Shown: one piece after another, positions 34,264-44,491 of the stretch | How the letters are laid out: every line of letters starts with the position of its first letter | How positions within the stretch are numbered: the first letter of the stretch is position 1 | NCBI GenBank assembly: GCA_963733765.1 | Contig: CAVTEI010000003.1 | Location: 1,922,001-1,986,000, forward strand | DNA: 64,000 nt | From: DATKAS01 sp963733765 | GTDB taxonomy: Bacteria; Actinomycetota; Acidimicrobiia; Acidimicrobiales; DATKAS01 | Direction: 5' to 3' | The notes under the pieces: model-generated | Databases searched by the model: none | What the model saw: the letters and a program-made list of their open reading frames with translations, nothing else | What the model was told of the DNA's origin: nothing | Translations under genes and position numbers: made by a program

Positions 34264-35482
34264 GTGAGCCCCACCTACGAGCGACGGCGCACCCGTCAGA
34301 TCCAGGTCGGCGCGGTGCCCGTGGGGGGCGACGCCCCGATCAGCATCCAGTCGATGACGATCACCAAGACGGCCGACGTCGACGGCACGCTCGCCCAGAT
34401 CTACGCGCTCGCCGGCGCCGGATGCGACATCGTTCGTTGCACCTGCAACGAACCCGAGGCGGCGGAGGGTTTGGCCCGCATCGTGCCGCGGTCACCGCTG
34501 CCGGTCGTCGCCGACATCCACTTCCAATACAAGCTCGCCTTGGCGGCGCTCGATGCGGGGGTGCATCAGCTGCGCCTGAACCCCGGCAACATCCGCAAGC
34601 CCGAGCACATCAAGCTGGTCGCATCCGAGGCGCGTGATCGCGGCATCTCGTGCCGCATCGGCGTCAACGCCGGCTCGCTCGACCCCGAGCTCTACGAGCG
34701 CTTCGGAGGACCGACGGCCGCGGCGATGGTCGAGTCGGCCAAGAAGGAGATCGGCTACTTCGAGGAGGTCGGGTACGACCTCATCGAGATCTCGGTCAAG
34801 TCGTCGAACGTGGCCGTGATGATCGAGGCCTACCGGCAGCTCGCCGACGTCACCGATCATCCGCTCCACCTCGGCGTCACCGAGGCCGGTCCGATCCCGC
34901 AGGGGCTCGTCAAGGCCACGGCCGGCATCGCGACGCTGCTCGCGGAGGGCATCGGCGACACGATCCGCTACTCGCTCACGGCCGATCCGGTCGAGGAGGC
35001 GAAGGCCGGCCGCGTGCTGCTCGAGTCGATGGGCCTGCGTGAGCGCCGAGGCCTGGACCTCATCGCGTGCCCGTCGTGCGGACGCGCGGAGATCGACGTG
35101 ATCGCGGTGGCCGACGCCGCCCAGCGCGCGCTCGAGGGCCTGAACCTGCCGATCCAAGTCGCGGTCATGGGATGCGTCGTGAACGGGCCGGGCGAGGCAC
35201 GATCAGCCGACATCGGCATCGCCGCCGGCCGCAAGCGCGGCCATCTCTTCATCAAGGGCGAGGTCGTCAAGCGTCGTGCCCGAGGACGCGATGGTCGACG
35301 AGCTCGTCCGTCTCGCCGAGATCTACGTGAAGGATGGCCCCGAAGCGGCACTCGCGCAGGCCGACCCGACAGCCGCGGCAGAGGCGGAAGCCGACCGCGC
35401 CGCGTTGCTCGACGACCGGGGGGCCGACGCGAACGCGAGCGAAGAGCGCGTCGAGCTGATCCGCAAGCGCGTCCAGACGTAA
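34264..35482 (+). CDS. ispG: 4-hydroxy-3-methylbut-2-enyl diphosphate synthase, with a frameshift
   Basis: Iron-sulfur enzyme of the MEP pathway, also known as GcpE, converting MEcPP to HMBPP. Seen: ISIQSMTITKTADVDGTLAQ, VVADIHFQYKLALAALDAG, RLNPGNIRKPEHI, GVTEAGPIPQGLVK, and the three cluster cysteines in CPSCGR and MGCVVNGPGEA. After FIKGEVVKR the frame slips by one base at about 35275; removing one base gives VPEDAMVDELVRLAEIYVK and a short acidic tail to the stop at 35482. Corrected length is about 405 residues. Uncorrected, the frame runs on spuriously to 36180 over the next gene. Start GTG 34264. Confidence 0.93.
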
Positions 35483-35521
35483 ATCGGGCGGCTCGCTCCC
35501 ACGGCTTTGGGACCATGGGCG

Positions 35522-36211
35522 ATGAGCTGGGACGAGCGCTTCTCCGAGGACTACGACGTCTGGTCGGCGCGAATGACGGCCGACCTCCCGTTCTACGTCG
35601 AGCTCGCACGCGAGGCACAAGGTCCGCTGGTCGAGCTGGCCGTCGGAACCGGGCGCGTCGCGATCGCAGTGGCGCGGGCGACGGGACAGCGTGTCGTCGG
35701 CATCGATTCGTCGCCGACGATGCTCGCGCTCGCTCGGACCGCGGTGGCCGAGGCGGGCGTCGACGTCGACCTGCGCGAAGGCGACATGCGCGACTTCACA
35801 GTGGACGAGCCGGCCGCGTTGATCTACTGCCCGTACCGAGCGCTGCTGCACCTCCCGACGTGGGCCGACCGGCGCCGGACCTTCGAACGGGTCGCGGAAT
35901 CGCTGCGACCCGGGGGCCGGTTCGCGTGGAACGTGATCGCCTTCGACCATCAGTACGCCGCCCAGCACGACGGCGTGGCCCAGACCGAGCCTGTGCCGCA
36001 CACCGTGCGGTACTCGGTGGGCGACAACCGGATCGACATCGTGCGCGCCGACGGCGCAACGAGCTCGCTCTGGTGGGCGACGAAGAACGAGTGGCTCGGG
36101 CTGATCGACGTCGCCGGGCTCGAGGTCGAGGCACTGTACGGAGGGTTCGCGCGCGAGCCCTTCACCCCCGACAGCCGTGAGTACGTCTTCGTTGCTCGCC
36201 GCCTACCCTGA
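35522..36211 (+). CDS. Class I SAM-dependent methyltransferase
   Basis: A 229-residue methyltransferase with the Rossmann motifs I (LVELAVGTGRVAIAVA, the G-x-G-x position reading VGTGR), post-I GIDSSPTMLALAR, motif II (LREGDMRDF) and motif III (LRPGGRFAWNVIAFD). It is not a usual member of this gene cluster and sits between ispG and proS. ATG 35522 (MSWDERFSEDYD) is preferred over a TTG 15 bases upstream. The substrate is unknown. Its stop is followed within 4 bases by the proS start. Confidence 0.85.
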   Translation: MSWDERFSEDYDVWSARMTADLPFYVELAREAQGPLVELAVGTGRVAIAVARATGQRVVGIDSSPTMLALARTAVAEAGVDVDLREGDMRDFTVDEPAALIYCPYRALLHLPTWADRRRTFERVAESLRPGGRFAWNVIAFDHQYAAQHDGVAQTEPVPHTVRYSVGDNRIDIVRADGATSSLWWATKNEWLGLIDVAGLEVEALYGGFAREPFTPDSREYVFVARRLP

Positions 36212-36215
36212 CCCG

Positions 36216-37627
36216 ATGGCCAAGGGCAGCGTGCTCACCGCGCAGGCCGAGGACTTTCCTCGGTGGTATCAGGATGTCGTCGCCAAGGCTGAGCTGGCCG
36301 ACAACGGTCCGGTCCGCGGCACCATGGTCATCCGCCCCTACGGCTACTCGCTGTGGGAGCGGATGCAGGCGGAGCTGGATGCCCGCATCAAGGCCGCCGG
36401 CGCCGCGAACGCGTACTTCCCGCTCTTCATCCCCGAGAGCTACCTGCGCCGCGAGGCCGAGCACGTCGAGGGCTTCGCGCCGGAGCTGGCGGTCGTCACC
36501 CACGCCGGCGGCGAGGAGCTCGGCGAGCCCCTCGTCGTACGGCCCACGAGCGAGACGATCATCAACACCTACTTCTCGAAGTGGGTGCAGAGCTACCGAG
36601 ACCTGCCACTGCTGATCAACCAATGGGCCAACGTCGTGCGGTGGGAGCTGCGTCCCCGACTGTTCCTGCGCACGACCGAGTTCCTCTGGCAGGAGGGCCA
36701 CACCTGCCACGCCACCCAGGAGGACGCCCGCGACTACGCGACGAAGATCCTCGAAGAGGTCTACGCCGACTTCATGGTGAACGTGCTCGCCATCCCCGTG
36801 CTGCCCGGGCGCAAGACCGCGGCGAGCGGTTCCCTGGCGCCATCAACACGCTCACGGTCGAGGCGATGATGGGCGACGGCAAGGCACTGCAGATGGGTAC
36901 GAGCCACGAGCTCGGCCAGAACTTCGCCAAATCGTTCGAGACGCAGTTCTCGACGGAGGAAGGCACGCTCGACTACGTGTGGCAGACGTCGTGGGGGGCG
37001 TCGACGCGCCTCGTCGGCGGCCTGATCATGGCGCACGGCGACGACGCCGGACTTCGCATCCCTCCTCGGCTCGCGCCCATCCAAGTCGTCGTGCTGCTCG
37101 TCCGCGGCGAGGAGGGGGCGGGCGAGGCCGCCGAACGCCTCGCACGCGAGCTCCGCGGCGTCGACATCCACACCGAGGTCGACGCTCGCACCGACATCTC
37201 GTTCGGCCGCCGGGTCGTCGACTGGGAGCTGAAGGGCGTGCCTGTCCGCGTCGAGGTGGGTCCGCGTGATCTCGCCTCCGGCGTCGTCACGCTCGCCCGG
37301 CGCGACGCCGGCACCAAGATCACGGTGCCCGTGGCCGAGGCCGCGCCACGGGTGCTCTCCCTCCTCGAGCACATCCAGGGCGAGCTGCTCGCCGAGGCCA
37401 CGGCCCGGCTCCAGTCGCGGACCGTGGCGGTGAAGACAGTCGAGGAGGCGGCCGAAGCGGCCGCGACCGGGTTTGCAGAGCTGCCTTGGGCCGCCGTCGG
37501 GACCGACGGCGAGGACCGGCTTCGGGCCGACGGGGTGACCGTGCGGTGCCTGCGTCGCGAGGACGGGTCACTGCCCCTCGACGACGACGAACCGGGGCTT
37601 TTGGCCACAGTGGGCCGGGCCTACTGA
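36216..37627 (+). CDS. proS: Prolyl-tRNA synthetase (type 3, archaeal-like), with a frameshift
   Basis: Charges tRNA-Pro. At about 470 residues without an editing insertion it is the short archaeal/eukaryote-like type. Class II motifs: RGTMVIRPYGYSLWERMQ, VVRPTSETIINTYFSKWVQS with motif 2 NVVRWELRPRLFLRTTEFLW, QEGHTCHATQEDA and motif 3 region SFGRRVVDWELKGVPVRVEV in the anticodon part. The frame changes at 36824-36825, where one G appears to be missing: GRKTAA then ERFPGAINTLTVEAMMGDG. This is the only break of the set that looks like a deletion. Start ATG 36216. Confidence 0.93.
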
Positions 37628-37639
37628 CCGCCTCGCCGG

Positions 37640-37645
37640 TATACT
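37640..37645 (+). promoter_or_regulatory. Candidate -10 box before rimP
   Basis: TATACT in the 130-base gap between proS and rimP is the most A/T-rich hexamer in the surroundings and matches the actinobacterial TANNNT -10 consensus. No clear -35 is found 16-18 bases upstream. If used, transcription of the rimP-nusA-infB operon would start near 37652 and include the perfect hairpin at 37681-37707. Confidence 0.4.
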
Positions 37646-37680
37646 TTGCGGGTTCGTTTCAGTTCGATCAGGCGTCGACT

Positions 37681-37707
37681 GAAGGCGTGGGCGCTGCCCA
37701 CGCCTTC
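37681..37707 (+). terminator. Perfect hairpin in the rimP-nusA leader (terminator or attenuator)
   Basis: GAAGGCGTGGGC (37681-37692) and GCCCACGCCTTC (37696-37707) form a 12-bp perfect stem with a 3-base loop, followed by TGTTTC. Just upstream TCAGTTCGA and TCGACTGA could pair with each other (37659-37682), overlapping the first bases of the stem, so two alternative foldings are possible. It could end proS transcription or act as an attenuator for the nus operon. Confidence 0.6.
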
Positions 37708-37757
37708 TGTTTCGTCGGCGCTCGGTCGTTTGACAGTCCGGAGAGGAGGCGAGGGCG

Positions 37758-38296
37758 ATGAGTGCAACGACCGCGGCCGACAAGGTCCATCAGCTCGTCG
37801 CGCCCCTGCTTGCCGACCTGAGCATCGAGGTGTCCGACGTCGAGCTCGCCGGGGGCCTCCTGCGGGTCACCGTCGAGCGGGCCGACGGCGCCTCGATCGA
37901 CATCGACGCCATCGCCGAAGCGACCCGCATCGTCTCGCGTGAGCTCGACCTCCACGACCCTGTGCCCGGCCGCTACACCCTCGAGGTCTCGAGCCCCGGT
38001 CTCGAACGCCCCCTGCGCACCCCCGCCCAGTTCGCGAAGGCCGTGGGCCAACAGATCTCGGTGCGAACACAACCGAACGTCGAGGGCGAGCGCCGGGTGG
38101 CCGGCTTGCTCACTTCGGCGGACAGCGCCGGCATCGTCGTGACATCCGAAGGCAGCGACGGCCCGGTCCGCCGCGCGCTCGCCTACGACGACATCGAACG
38201 TGCCCGGACCGTGTTCGAGTGGGGACCGCCGCCGAAGGCGCCCAAACCGAACCGCGCGGCGCGGCGCAAGTCGGCATCTGCGAAGGAGACCGCGCG

Positions 38297-38300
<4 letters not shown>
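37758..38300 (+). CDS. rimP: Ribosome maturation factor RimP
   Basis: Needed for 30S subunit maturation. The 180-residue protein shows the two RimP domains: N-terminal alpha/beta domain with VELAGGLLRVTVERADGASI and IDAIAEATRIVSRELD, the conserved YTLEVSSPGLERPLRTPAQF, and the C-terminal SH3-like domain ending in IERARTVFEW with a basic tail. ATG 37758 follows GAGAGGAGGC. The stop overlaps the nusA start (ATGA), as is usual in rimP-nusA operons. Confidence 0.93.
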
Positions 38301-39530
<1,230 letters not shown>

Positions 39531-39544
<14 letters not shown>

Positions 39545-39824
39545 CGCCGGGCCTGTCCGCACCTGCGTCGGGTGTCGGCGGCAGCGGCCGGCACACGACC
39601 TGGTCAGGGTTGTCGCGGACGCCGCGGGCGAGGTCGTGATCGGGCGCACGCTCCCCGGAAGGGGAGCGTGGCTGTGCCCGGACAGCCCCGCATGCCTGGC
39701 CCAGGCGTCGAAGCGGGACGCACTCGGACGGGCGCTGCGCCGGCCCCTCGGTCCAGAGGCCTACGCTCGGCTGCAATCGCTCCTCGTACGACCATTGGAA
39801 ATCCCTCCGAACGTGCGAGAATGA
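39531..39824 (+). CDS. YlxR family (DUF448) RNA-binding protein, start uncertain
   Basis: Small nucleic-acid-binding protein, about 90-97 residues, always found between nusA and infB. The YlxR signature is clear: VRTCVGCRRQRPAHDLVRVV, then GRTLPGRGAWLCPDSPACL and SKRDALGRALRRPL. No ATG, GTG or TTG lies at the expected place: the nearest in-frame standard start is ATG 39429, 116 bases inside nusA, while 39531 is a CTG. A miscalled base near 39555 (GTC for GTG) or CTG initiation are both possible. The coordinate given is therefore approximate. Confidence 0.8.
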
Positions 39825-39903
39825 TGCACCGCGCTGGACAGCCCGATCGGCTGGCGCGCACGTGAACTGATCTCCATCCCCATCCGAAAGGCTGACCGCA
39901 ACC

Positions 39904-42900
39904 TTGCCCGCAAAGATCCGCCTCCACGAGCTGGCCAAAGAGCTCGGGATGACCAACAAGGAGACGCTCGACCTCTCTGTCGCGCTCGGCATCGGCGTGA
40001 AGAGTCATTCGTCGAGCATCGAAGAGGCGCAGGCCGATCGAGTGCGCCGGCGGGCGGAGCGCGACGGGCTGATCCGGCCCGAGCAGCCGGAAGAGGTGAA
40101 GCCGGCGAAGCCGGCCAAGGCGGCCGCGAAGACTACGAAGAAGGCAGCTGCACCCGCCGAGGAGCAGCCCGCCGCGGTGGACGTTCCTGCGGCGGTCGCG
40201 CCCGAACCTGCGGCCCCGCCCGTCGAGGAGCCCGCGGCGCCAGCTGCGCCGGCTCCGGTCGTACCGATCACCGTGAGCGAGCCGGAGCCGGTCACCGTCG
40301 AGGTGCCCGCGGCGGCAGTCGAGCCGCCGCCTCCGGCGGCCGAGCACCGCGTGGTGCGGAGCCGCCCGCTCGAGCCCGGCGACACCCATGGCCCGTCGAT
40401 CGCGCCGGCCGCGCGGACATCGGCGCCCGGGCTCTCCGACCGCGCCGCGCCGCGTTCGCCGAGTGCGGGGTCGCCGAGCGGCGCCACGATCTCGGCTCCG
40501 CCCTCTATCCAGCGTCCGGTTGCGCCGACCGCTCCCGCTCCGGCGACCGCGCCGCCGCGGGAGCACCGCGCCCGCGGCAATGCCGACCGCGCCCGCGGCG
40601 ACGAGCACAGCGCCGGCCTCGGCGCCCACCGCGCCGTCGGCAACGAGCACCGCACCAGGCCGCGACCAACGCGACACCCGAGGCGGCCGACGGCGTCGGC
40701 GGCGCCCGCGGGCGCGCCCCCGCGCTCGGCCAGCGGCAAGCCGATCCCCCCGCCGCCTCGTTCGCAGAGCGGCAAGCCCATTCCGCCGCCGCCCGGCATG
40801 GGCGGGCGCGGGCCCGCGCCGTCGCGAGGCACGACGACCAGCACCGGACCGTCGGCCGGGCGCGGCCCGTTCGGCGCGCGTCCTGGCGGGCCTCCCCGCA
40901 CTTCTGGTGGTCTCGGCAGCGGCCCGAGCGGCGGCCCCGGCGGTGGCCGCGCCCCGTACGGCGCGCGTCCGGGCGGTCCCGGTGGCCCGGGGGGTCCCGG
41001 TGGCCCTGGCGGGCCTGGCCAGGGCCGGGGTTCCGGCCAGCGTCGGCCCCGTCCCGCCAAGCGCCGCCGCCGTCGGAACCTGGAGGAGCTGCAGCCGCAG
41101 TCGGGGCCGACCTATTCGCCGACGGATGCTCCGATCCCCGAGGGCACGATCATCATCGAACGCGGAGCCAGCGCGCAGGAGCTCGCGGCGAAGCTGAACC
41201 GCACCGCGGCTGACGTCGTGCGCTACCTGCTGCAAGAGGGCGCGATGGTCACCGCGACCATGTCGCTCACCGACGAGCAGATGGAGCTGTTCGCGCTCGA
41301 GATCGGCGCCGACCTCCTCCTCATCGAGCCTGGGCAGCAAGAGGAGTTCGAGCTCCAGCAGCTGTTCAACGACGACGATGACGACGACCCCGTCGCGCAA
41401 CGGCCGCGGCCGCCCGTCATCACCGTCATGGGGCACGTCGACCATGGCAAGACGCTGCTGCTCGACCGAATCCGCTCCGCGAACGTCGTCGCCGGCGAGG
41501 CCGGCGGCATCACGCAGCACATCGGCGCCTACCAGACCGAGAAGGACGGGCGCCTCATCACCTTCATCGACACACCCGGTCACGAGGCGTTCACCAAGAT
41601 GCGCGCTCGCGGCGCGGAGGTCACCGACATCGTCGTGCTCGTCGTCGCGGCCGACGACGGCGTGATGCCGCAGACGATCGAAGCGATCAACCACGCGAAG
41701 GCCGCGGAGGTGCCGATCGTCGTCGCCATCAACAAGATCGACCGTGCCAACGCCGATCCCGCCCGCGTGATGCAGCAGCTGTCCGAGCACGAGCTCGTGC
41801 CCGAGTCGTGGGGCGGCGACACCATCGTCGTCGAGATGTCGGCCTTGCAGGACCTCGGCGTCGACGACCTCCTCGAGCAGCTCATCCTCGTGGCCGACGT
41901 CGAAGAGCTCACCGCCAACCCCGAGGGCCGCGCCAAGGGCGTTGTGCTGGAAGCGAACCTCGACATCGGGCGCGGCCCGGTCGCCACTGTCCTTGTCGAC
42001 AAGGGCACGCTCGCCGTCGGCGACCCGATCGTCGCGGGCGCGGCGTGGGGCAGCGTGCGCGCTCTGATCGACGACCTCGGCGAACAAGTGAAGGAAGCCG
42101 GACCCTCGACGCCGGTGCAGGTGCTCGGCCTCTCGATTGTGCCCGGTGCCGGTGACGAGTTCCGAGTCGCCCCCGACCTCAAGACCGCGAAGACCGTCGC
42201 CGAGGCGCGTGAGCAGCGTCAGCGGCTCACGAGCCAGCGAGGCATGGCCGCAGTGACGCACCGCGGCGTGAAGCTCGAGGACATCTTCGATCAGATCCAG
42301 AAGGGCGAAGCCGCCACACTGAACCTGATCGTGAAGGCCGACGTACAGGGTTCCCTCGAGGCGCTCACCGAGGGCCTCCGCAAGCTCGAGCGCGACGAGG
42401 TGAAGCTCGCCTTCGTGCATCGTGGTGTCGGCGGCATCACCGAGAACGACATCACGCTCGCTGCCACCACGAACGCCACGATCATCGGTTTCAACGTGCG
42501 TCCGGACCGCAAGGTCCGCGAGCTCGCCGACGCCGAGGACGTCGAGGTGCGCACCTACGAGATCATCTACCAAGTGCTCGAGGACATCGAGAACGCCATG
42601 GTCGGCATGCTCGCTCCCGAGTACGAAGAGGTGGTCACGGGCGAAGCCGAGGTGCGCGAGATCTTCCGGGTGCCGCGCATCGGGGCCATTGCGGGCTGTT
42701 ACGTGCTGAACGGCACGATCACCCGCGGCTCCAAGGTCCGTTTCCTTCGCGAGGGCACGATCATCTGGAAGGGCGCGGTCCAGTCGCTGCGGCGCTTCAA
42801 GGACGACGTCCGCGAGGTCAACGCCGGGTTCGAGTGCGGCATCGGTCTCACCGACTTCCAAGACCTCAAGCAGGGCGACATCATCGAGACCTACGAGGAG

Positions 42901-42921
42901 CGCGAGATCCCCCGTAGCTGA
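39904..42921 (+). CDS. infB: Translation initiation factor IF-2
   Basis: GTPase that brings fMet-tRNA to the 30S subunit. The 1005-residue protein begins with the IF2-N helix (KIRLHELAKELGMTNKETLD), a long Ala/Pro/Gly linker (about residues 65-400), a second IF2-N module (IIIERGASAQELAAKLNRTA), then the GTPase: G1 GHVDHGKTLLLD, G3 DTPGHEAF, G4 NKID, followed by the C1 and C2 domains (VKADVQGSLEALTEGLRKLE, FRVPRIGAIAGCYVLNG). In the linker, about 40560-40695 reads as low-similarity His/Arg-rich text, whereas shifted frames give the expected Ala/Pro/Thr linker (STAPAAMPTAPAATSTAP), which points to compensating single-base errors. TTG 39904 after GAAAGG is the start. Confidence 0.95.
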   Translation: MPAKIRLHELAKELGMTNKETLDLSVALGIGVKSHSSSIEEAQADRVRRRAERDGLIRPEQPEEVKPAKPAKAAAKTTKKAAAPAEEQPAAVDVPAAVAPEPAAPPVEEPAAPAAPAPVVPITVSEPEPVTVEVPAAAVEPPPPAAEHRVVRSRPLEPGDTHGPSIAPAARTSAPGLSDRAAPRSPSAGSPSGATISAPPSIQRPVAPTAPAPATAPPREHRARGNADRARGDEHSAGLGAHRAVGNEHRTRPRPTRHPRRPTASAAPAGAPPRSASGKPIPPPPRSQSGKPIPPPPGMGGRGPAPSRGTTTSTGPSAGRGPFGARPGGPPRTSGGLGSGPSGGPGGGRAPYGARPGGPGGPGGPGGPGGPGQGRGSGQRRPRPAKRRRRRNLEELQPQSGPTYSPTDAPIPEGTIIIERGASAQELAAKLNRTAADVVRYLLQEGAMVTATMSLTDEQMELFALEIGADLLLIEPGQQEEFELQQLFNDDDDDDPVAQRPRPPVITVMGHVDHGKTLLLDRIRSANVVAGEAGGITQHIGAYQTEKDGRLITFIDTPGHEAFTKMRARGAEVTDIVVLVVAADDGVMPQTIEAINHAKAAEVPIVVAINKIDRANADPARVMQQLSEHELVPESWGGDTIVVEMSALQDLGVDDLLEQLILVADVEELTANPEGRAKGVVLEANLDIGRGPVATVLVDKGTLAVGDPIVAGAAWGSVRALIDDLGEQVKEAGPSTPVQVLGLSIVPGAGDEFRVAPDLKTAKTVAEAREQRQRLTSQRGMAAVTHRGVKLEDIFDQIQKGEAATLNLIVKADVQGSLEALTEGLRKLERDEVKLAFVHRGVGGITENDITLAATTNATIIGFNVRPDRKVRELADAEDVEVRTYEIIYQVLEDIENAMVGMLAPEYEEVVTGEAEVREIFRVPRIGAIAGCYVLNGTITRGSKVRFLREGTIIWKGAVQSLRRFKDDVREVNAGFECGIGLTDFQDLKQGDIIETYEEREIPRS
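40967..41034 (+). repeat. Gly-Pro-Gly coding repeat in infB linker
   Basis: A run of GGTGGCCCGGGG-like triplet repeats encodes about five Gly-Gly-Pro units (PGGPGGPGGPGGPG) in the disordered N-terminal linker of IF-2. Such GC tracts are polymorphic and hard to sequence, so the unit number here may be unreliable. Confidence 0.55.
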
Positions 42922-42939
42922 CCAAGGGGGGCTTGAGCC

Positions 42940-43224
42940 GTGCACGTGCTGACCCTCTCCGTCGATCTGCACCTGCCGGAGTCCCGTTCGCTGAAGATGA
43001 AGCGCAGCGTGGTGAAATCGATCGTCGAGGGTGCGCGCCGTCGGTTCTCGGTCGCCGCCGCCGAGGTCGAGCATCAAGACCAGTGGCAGCGGGCGGGGCT
43101 CGGCTTCGCGATCGTGGCGAACAGCCAGCACCACGCGACCGATGTCATCGACGAGGTCGAGCGGTTCGTGTGGTCCCATCCGGAGGTGCAGGTGCTGAAG
43201 ACCGAACGGAGGTGGCTCGAATGA
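42940..43224 (+). CDS. DUF503 family protein (YlxP-like)
   Basis: A 94-residue protein of the DUF503 family, commonly found between infB and rbfA in Gram-positive bacteria and of unknown function, probably linked to ribosome assembly. Seen: VLTLSVDLHLPESRSLKMKR, SVVKSIVEGARRRFSVAAAE and HATDVIDEVERFVWSHPEV. GTG 42940 is the start, 18 bases after infB, behind AAGGGGGG. Its stop overlaps the rbfA start (ATGA at 43221). Confidence 0.9.
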   Translation: MHVLTLSVDLHLPESRSLKMKRSVVKSIVEGARRRFSVAAAEVEHQDQWQRAGLGFAIVANSQHHATDVIDEVERFVWSHPEVQVLKTERRWLE

Positions 43225-43604
43225 CACCTCCCAGGCGCCGCCGCGCGCAGACGCCCCGGCAATACCCGCGCACCGCTCGCATCAACGAGCTCGTCCGGGA
43301 AATCGCGGCGGAGGAGATCGAACGCATCGACGACGAGCGGCTCGAGCTCGTCGCCATCACCTCGGTCGACGTCGATTCCGACCTGCGTCATGCAGTTGTG
43401 TGGTTCGACAGCCTCCGCGGCGAAGCGGACGACGAGGCCGTGCTCGAGGCATTCGGTGACGCGCGGATCGCTCTCCAAGCGGCAATAGGCCGCCAGGCTC
43501 GGCTCAAGCGCACTCCCACGCTGTCGTTCAAGCCCGACCCGGCGATTCGTACCGCTGAACGGGTCGAGCAGATCATCCGGGAGCAGCAGCGCGACGATGG
43601 CTGA
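43221..43604 (+). CDS. rbfA: Ribosome-binding factor A
   Basis: KH-like 30S maturation factor that acts on the 16S rRNA 5' end. The 127-residue protein has an unusually basic N-terminus (PPRRRRAQTPRQYPRTARIN), then ELVREIAAEEIERIDDERLE, VDVDSDLRHAVVWFDSL and LKRTPTLSFKPDPAIRTAER, all typical of RbfA. ATG 43221 is coupled to the DUF503 stop, and its own end overlaps truB by 8 bases. Confidence 0.93.
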   Translation: MTPPRRRRAQTPRQYPRTARINELVREIAAEEIERIDDERLELVAITSVDVDSDLRHAVVWFDSLRGEADDEAVLEAFGDARIALQAAIGRQARLKRTPTLSFKPDPAIRTAERVEQIIREQQRDDG

Positions 43605-44460
43605 GGGGTTCGCGGTTGTCGACAAGGCGGCGGGCTTGACCTCGCACGACGTCGTCGCACGCGCCCGCAAGGTGCTGAGCGAACGACGTGTCGGCCACGC
43701 CGGCACGCTCGATCCAGACGCGACGGGCATCCTCCTGCTCGGCGTGGGCCGCGTGACGCGCCTGCTTCGCTTCCTCACCGCGTTGCCGAAGACCTACACC
43801 GGCGAAGTGGTGTTCGGCGTCGAGACCTCCACGCTCGACGCGTCCGGAGAAGTCGTCGCGACGTACGAGATGCATCCGCAGCCGGAAGCGGTGGGTGCGG
43901 CAGCGGCGGCCCTCACCGGTCCGATCATGCAAGTGCCGCCGATGGTGTCTGCACTGAAGGTGGATGGACGCCGGTTGTACGAGCTCGCACGCGAGGGCAT
44001 CGAGGTCGAGCGGGAGGCCCGGCCTGTCACCATCCATCGCTTCGAAGTCGCGCCGACGGGCGATCCGCTCGTCTATGCGATCACGGTCGAGTGCTCCTCG
44101 GGCACCTATGTCCGTTCCCTCGCCTCTGACCTCGGGCATCACCTCGGCGGGGGCGCCCACCTGCGCGCGTTGCGGCGTACCGCCGTCGGTTCCTTCACCG
44201 AGTCGGAGGCGACATCGGTGGAGGATGTCGTGCTCGCGCCCGCCGCTGTTGCGCTGCGCGACTACCCGCGGGTCGAGGTGAGTGCTCCGGTGGCCGCCGC
44301 GATCGCCCACGGCAAGGCTATGACTCGCCACGATCTCGTCGTCGAGGGCGACGGACCGTGGGCCGTCGTCGACGCCGACGGCGTGTTGCTCGCGGTGTAC
44401 GAGGTCGGGTCCGTGGTCGGGGTCGTGAAGCCCGCCGTCGTGCTCGCGTCCGCGGGCTGA
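43597..44460 (+). CDS. truB: tRNA pseudouridine(55) synthase
   Basis: Forms pseudouridine at position 55 of the tRNA T-loop. The 287-residue protein has GFAVVDKAAGLTSHDVVARA, the catalytic Asp in RRVGHAGTLDPDATGILLLG, KTYTGEVVFGVETSTLDASG, QVPPMVSALKVDGRRLYELA and CSSGTYVRSLASDLGHHLGG, all TruB motifs, with a C-terminal PUA-like region. Start ATG 43597 lies within the rbfA end. Confidence 0.95.
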   Translation: MAEGFAVVDKAAGLTSHDVVARARKVLSERRVGHAGTLDPDATGILLLGVGRVTRLLRFLTALPKTYTGEVVFGVETSTLDASGEVVATYEMHPQPEAVGAAAAALTGPIMQVPPMVSALKVDGRRLYELAREGIEVEREARPVTIHRFEVAPTGDPLVYAITVECSSGTYVRSLASDLGHHLGGGAHLRALRRTAVGSFTESEATSVEDVVLAPAAVALRDYPRVEVSAPVAAAIAHGKAMTRHDLVVEGDGPWAVVDADGVLLAVYEVGSVVGVVKPAVVLASAG

Positions 44461-44491
44461 CCGTTAGGGTTCGCCCGGTGGAGGTGATGCG

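Noticed and set aside
28182..35482. Programmed ribosomal frameshifting as the cause of the broken frames in tsf, dxr and ispG
   Set aside because: No slippery heptamer or downstream stimulator is apparent, the genes are not known frameshift users, and the same pattern appears in unrelated genes such as hutU and proS.
35483..36180. C-terminal extension of ispG to 638 residues
   Set aside because: It results from the frame slip at 35275 and overlaps the methyltransferase in another frame; the text is Arg/Gly/Pro-rich noise.
39604..43227. A 1207-codon open frame on the minus strand opposite infB
   Set aside because: It is the antisense shadow of infB and ylxR, caused by the strong GC codon bias; composition is Arg/His/Asp-rich with no domain, and the plus-strand protein is certain.
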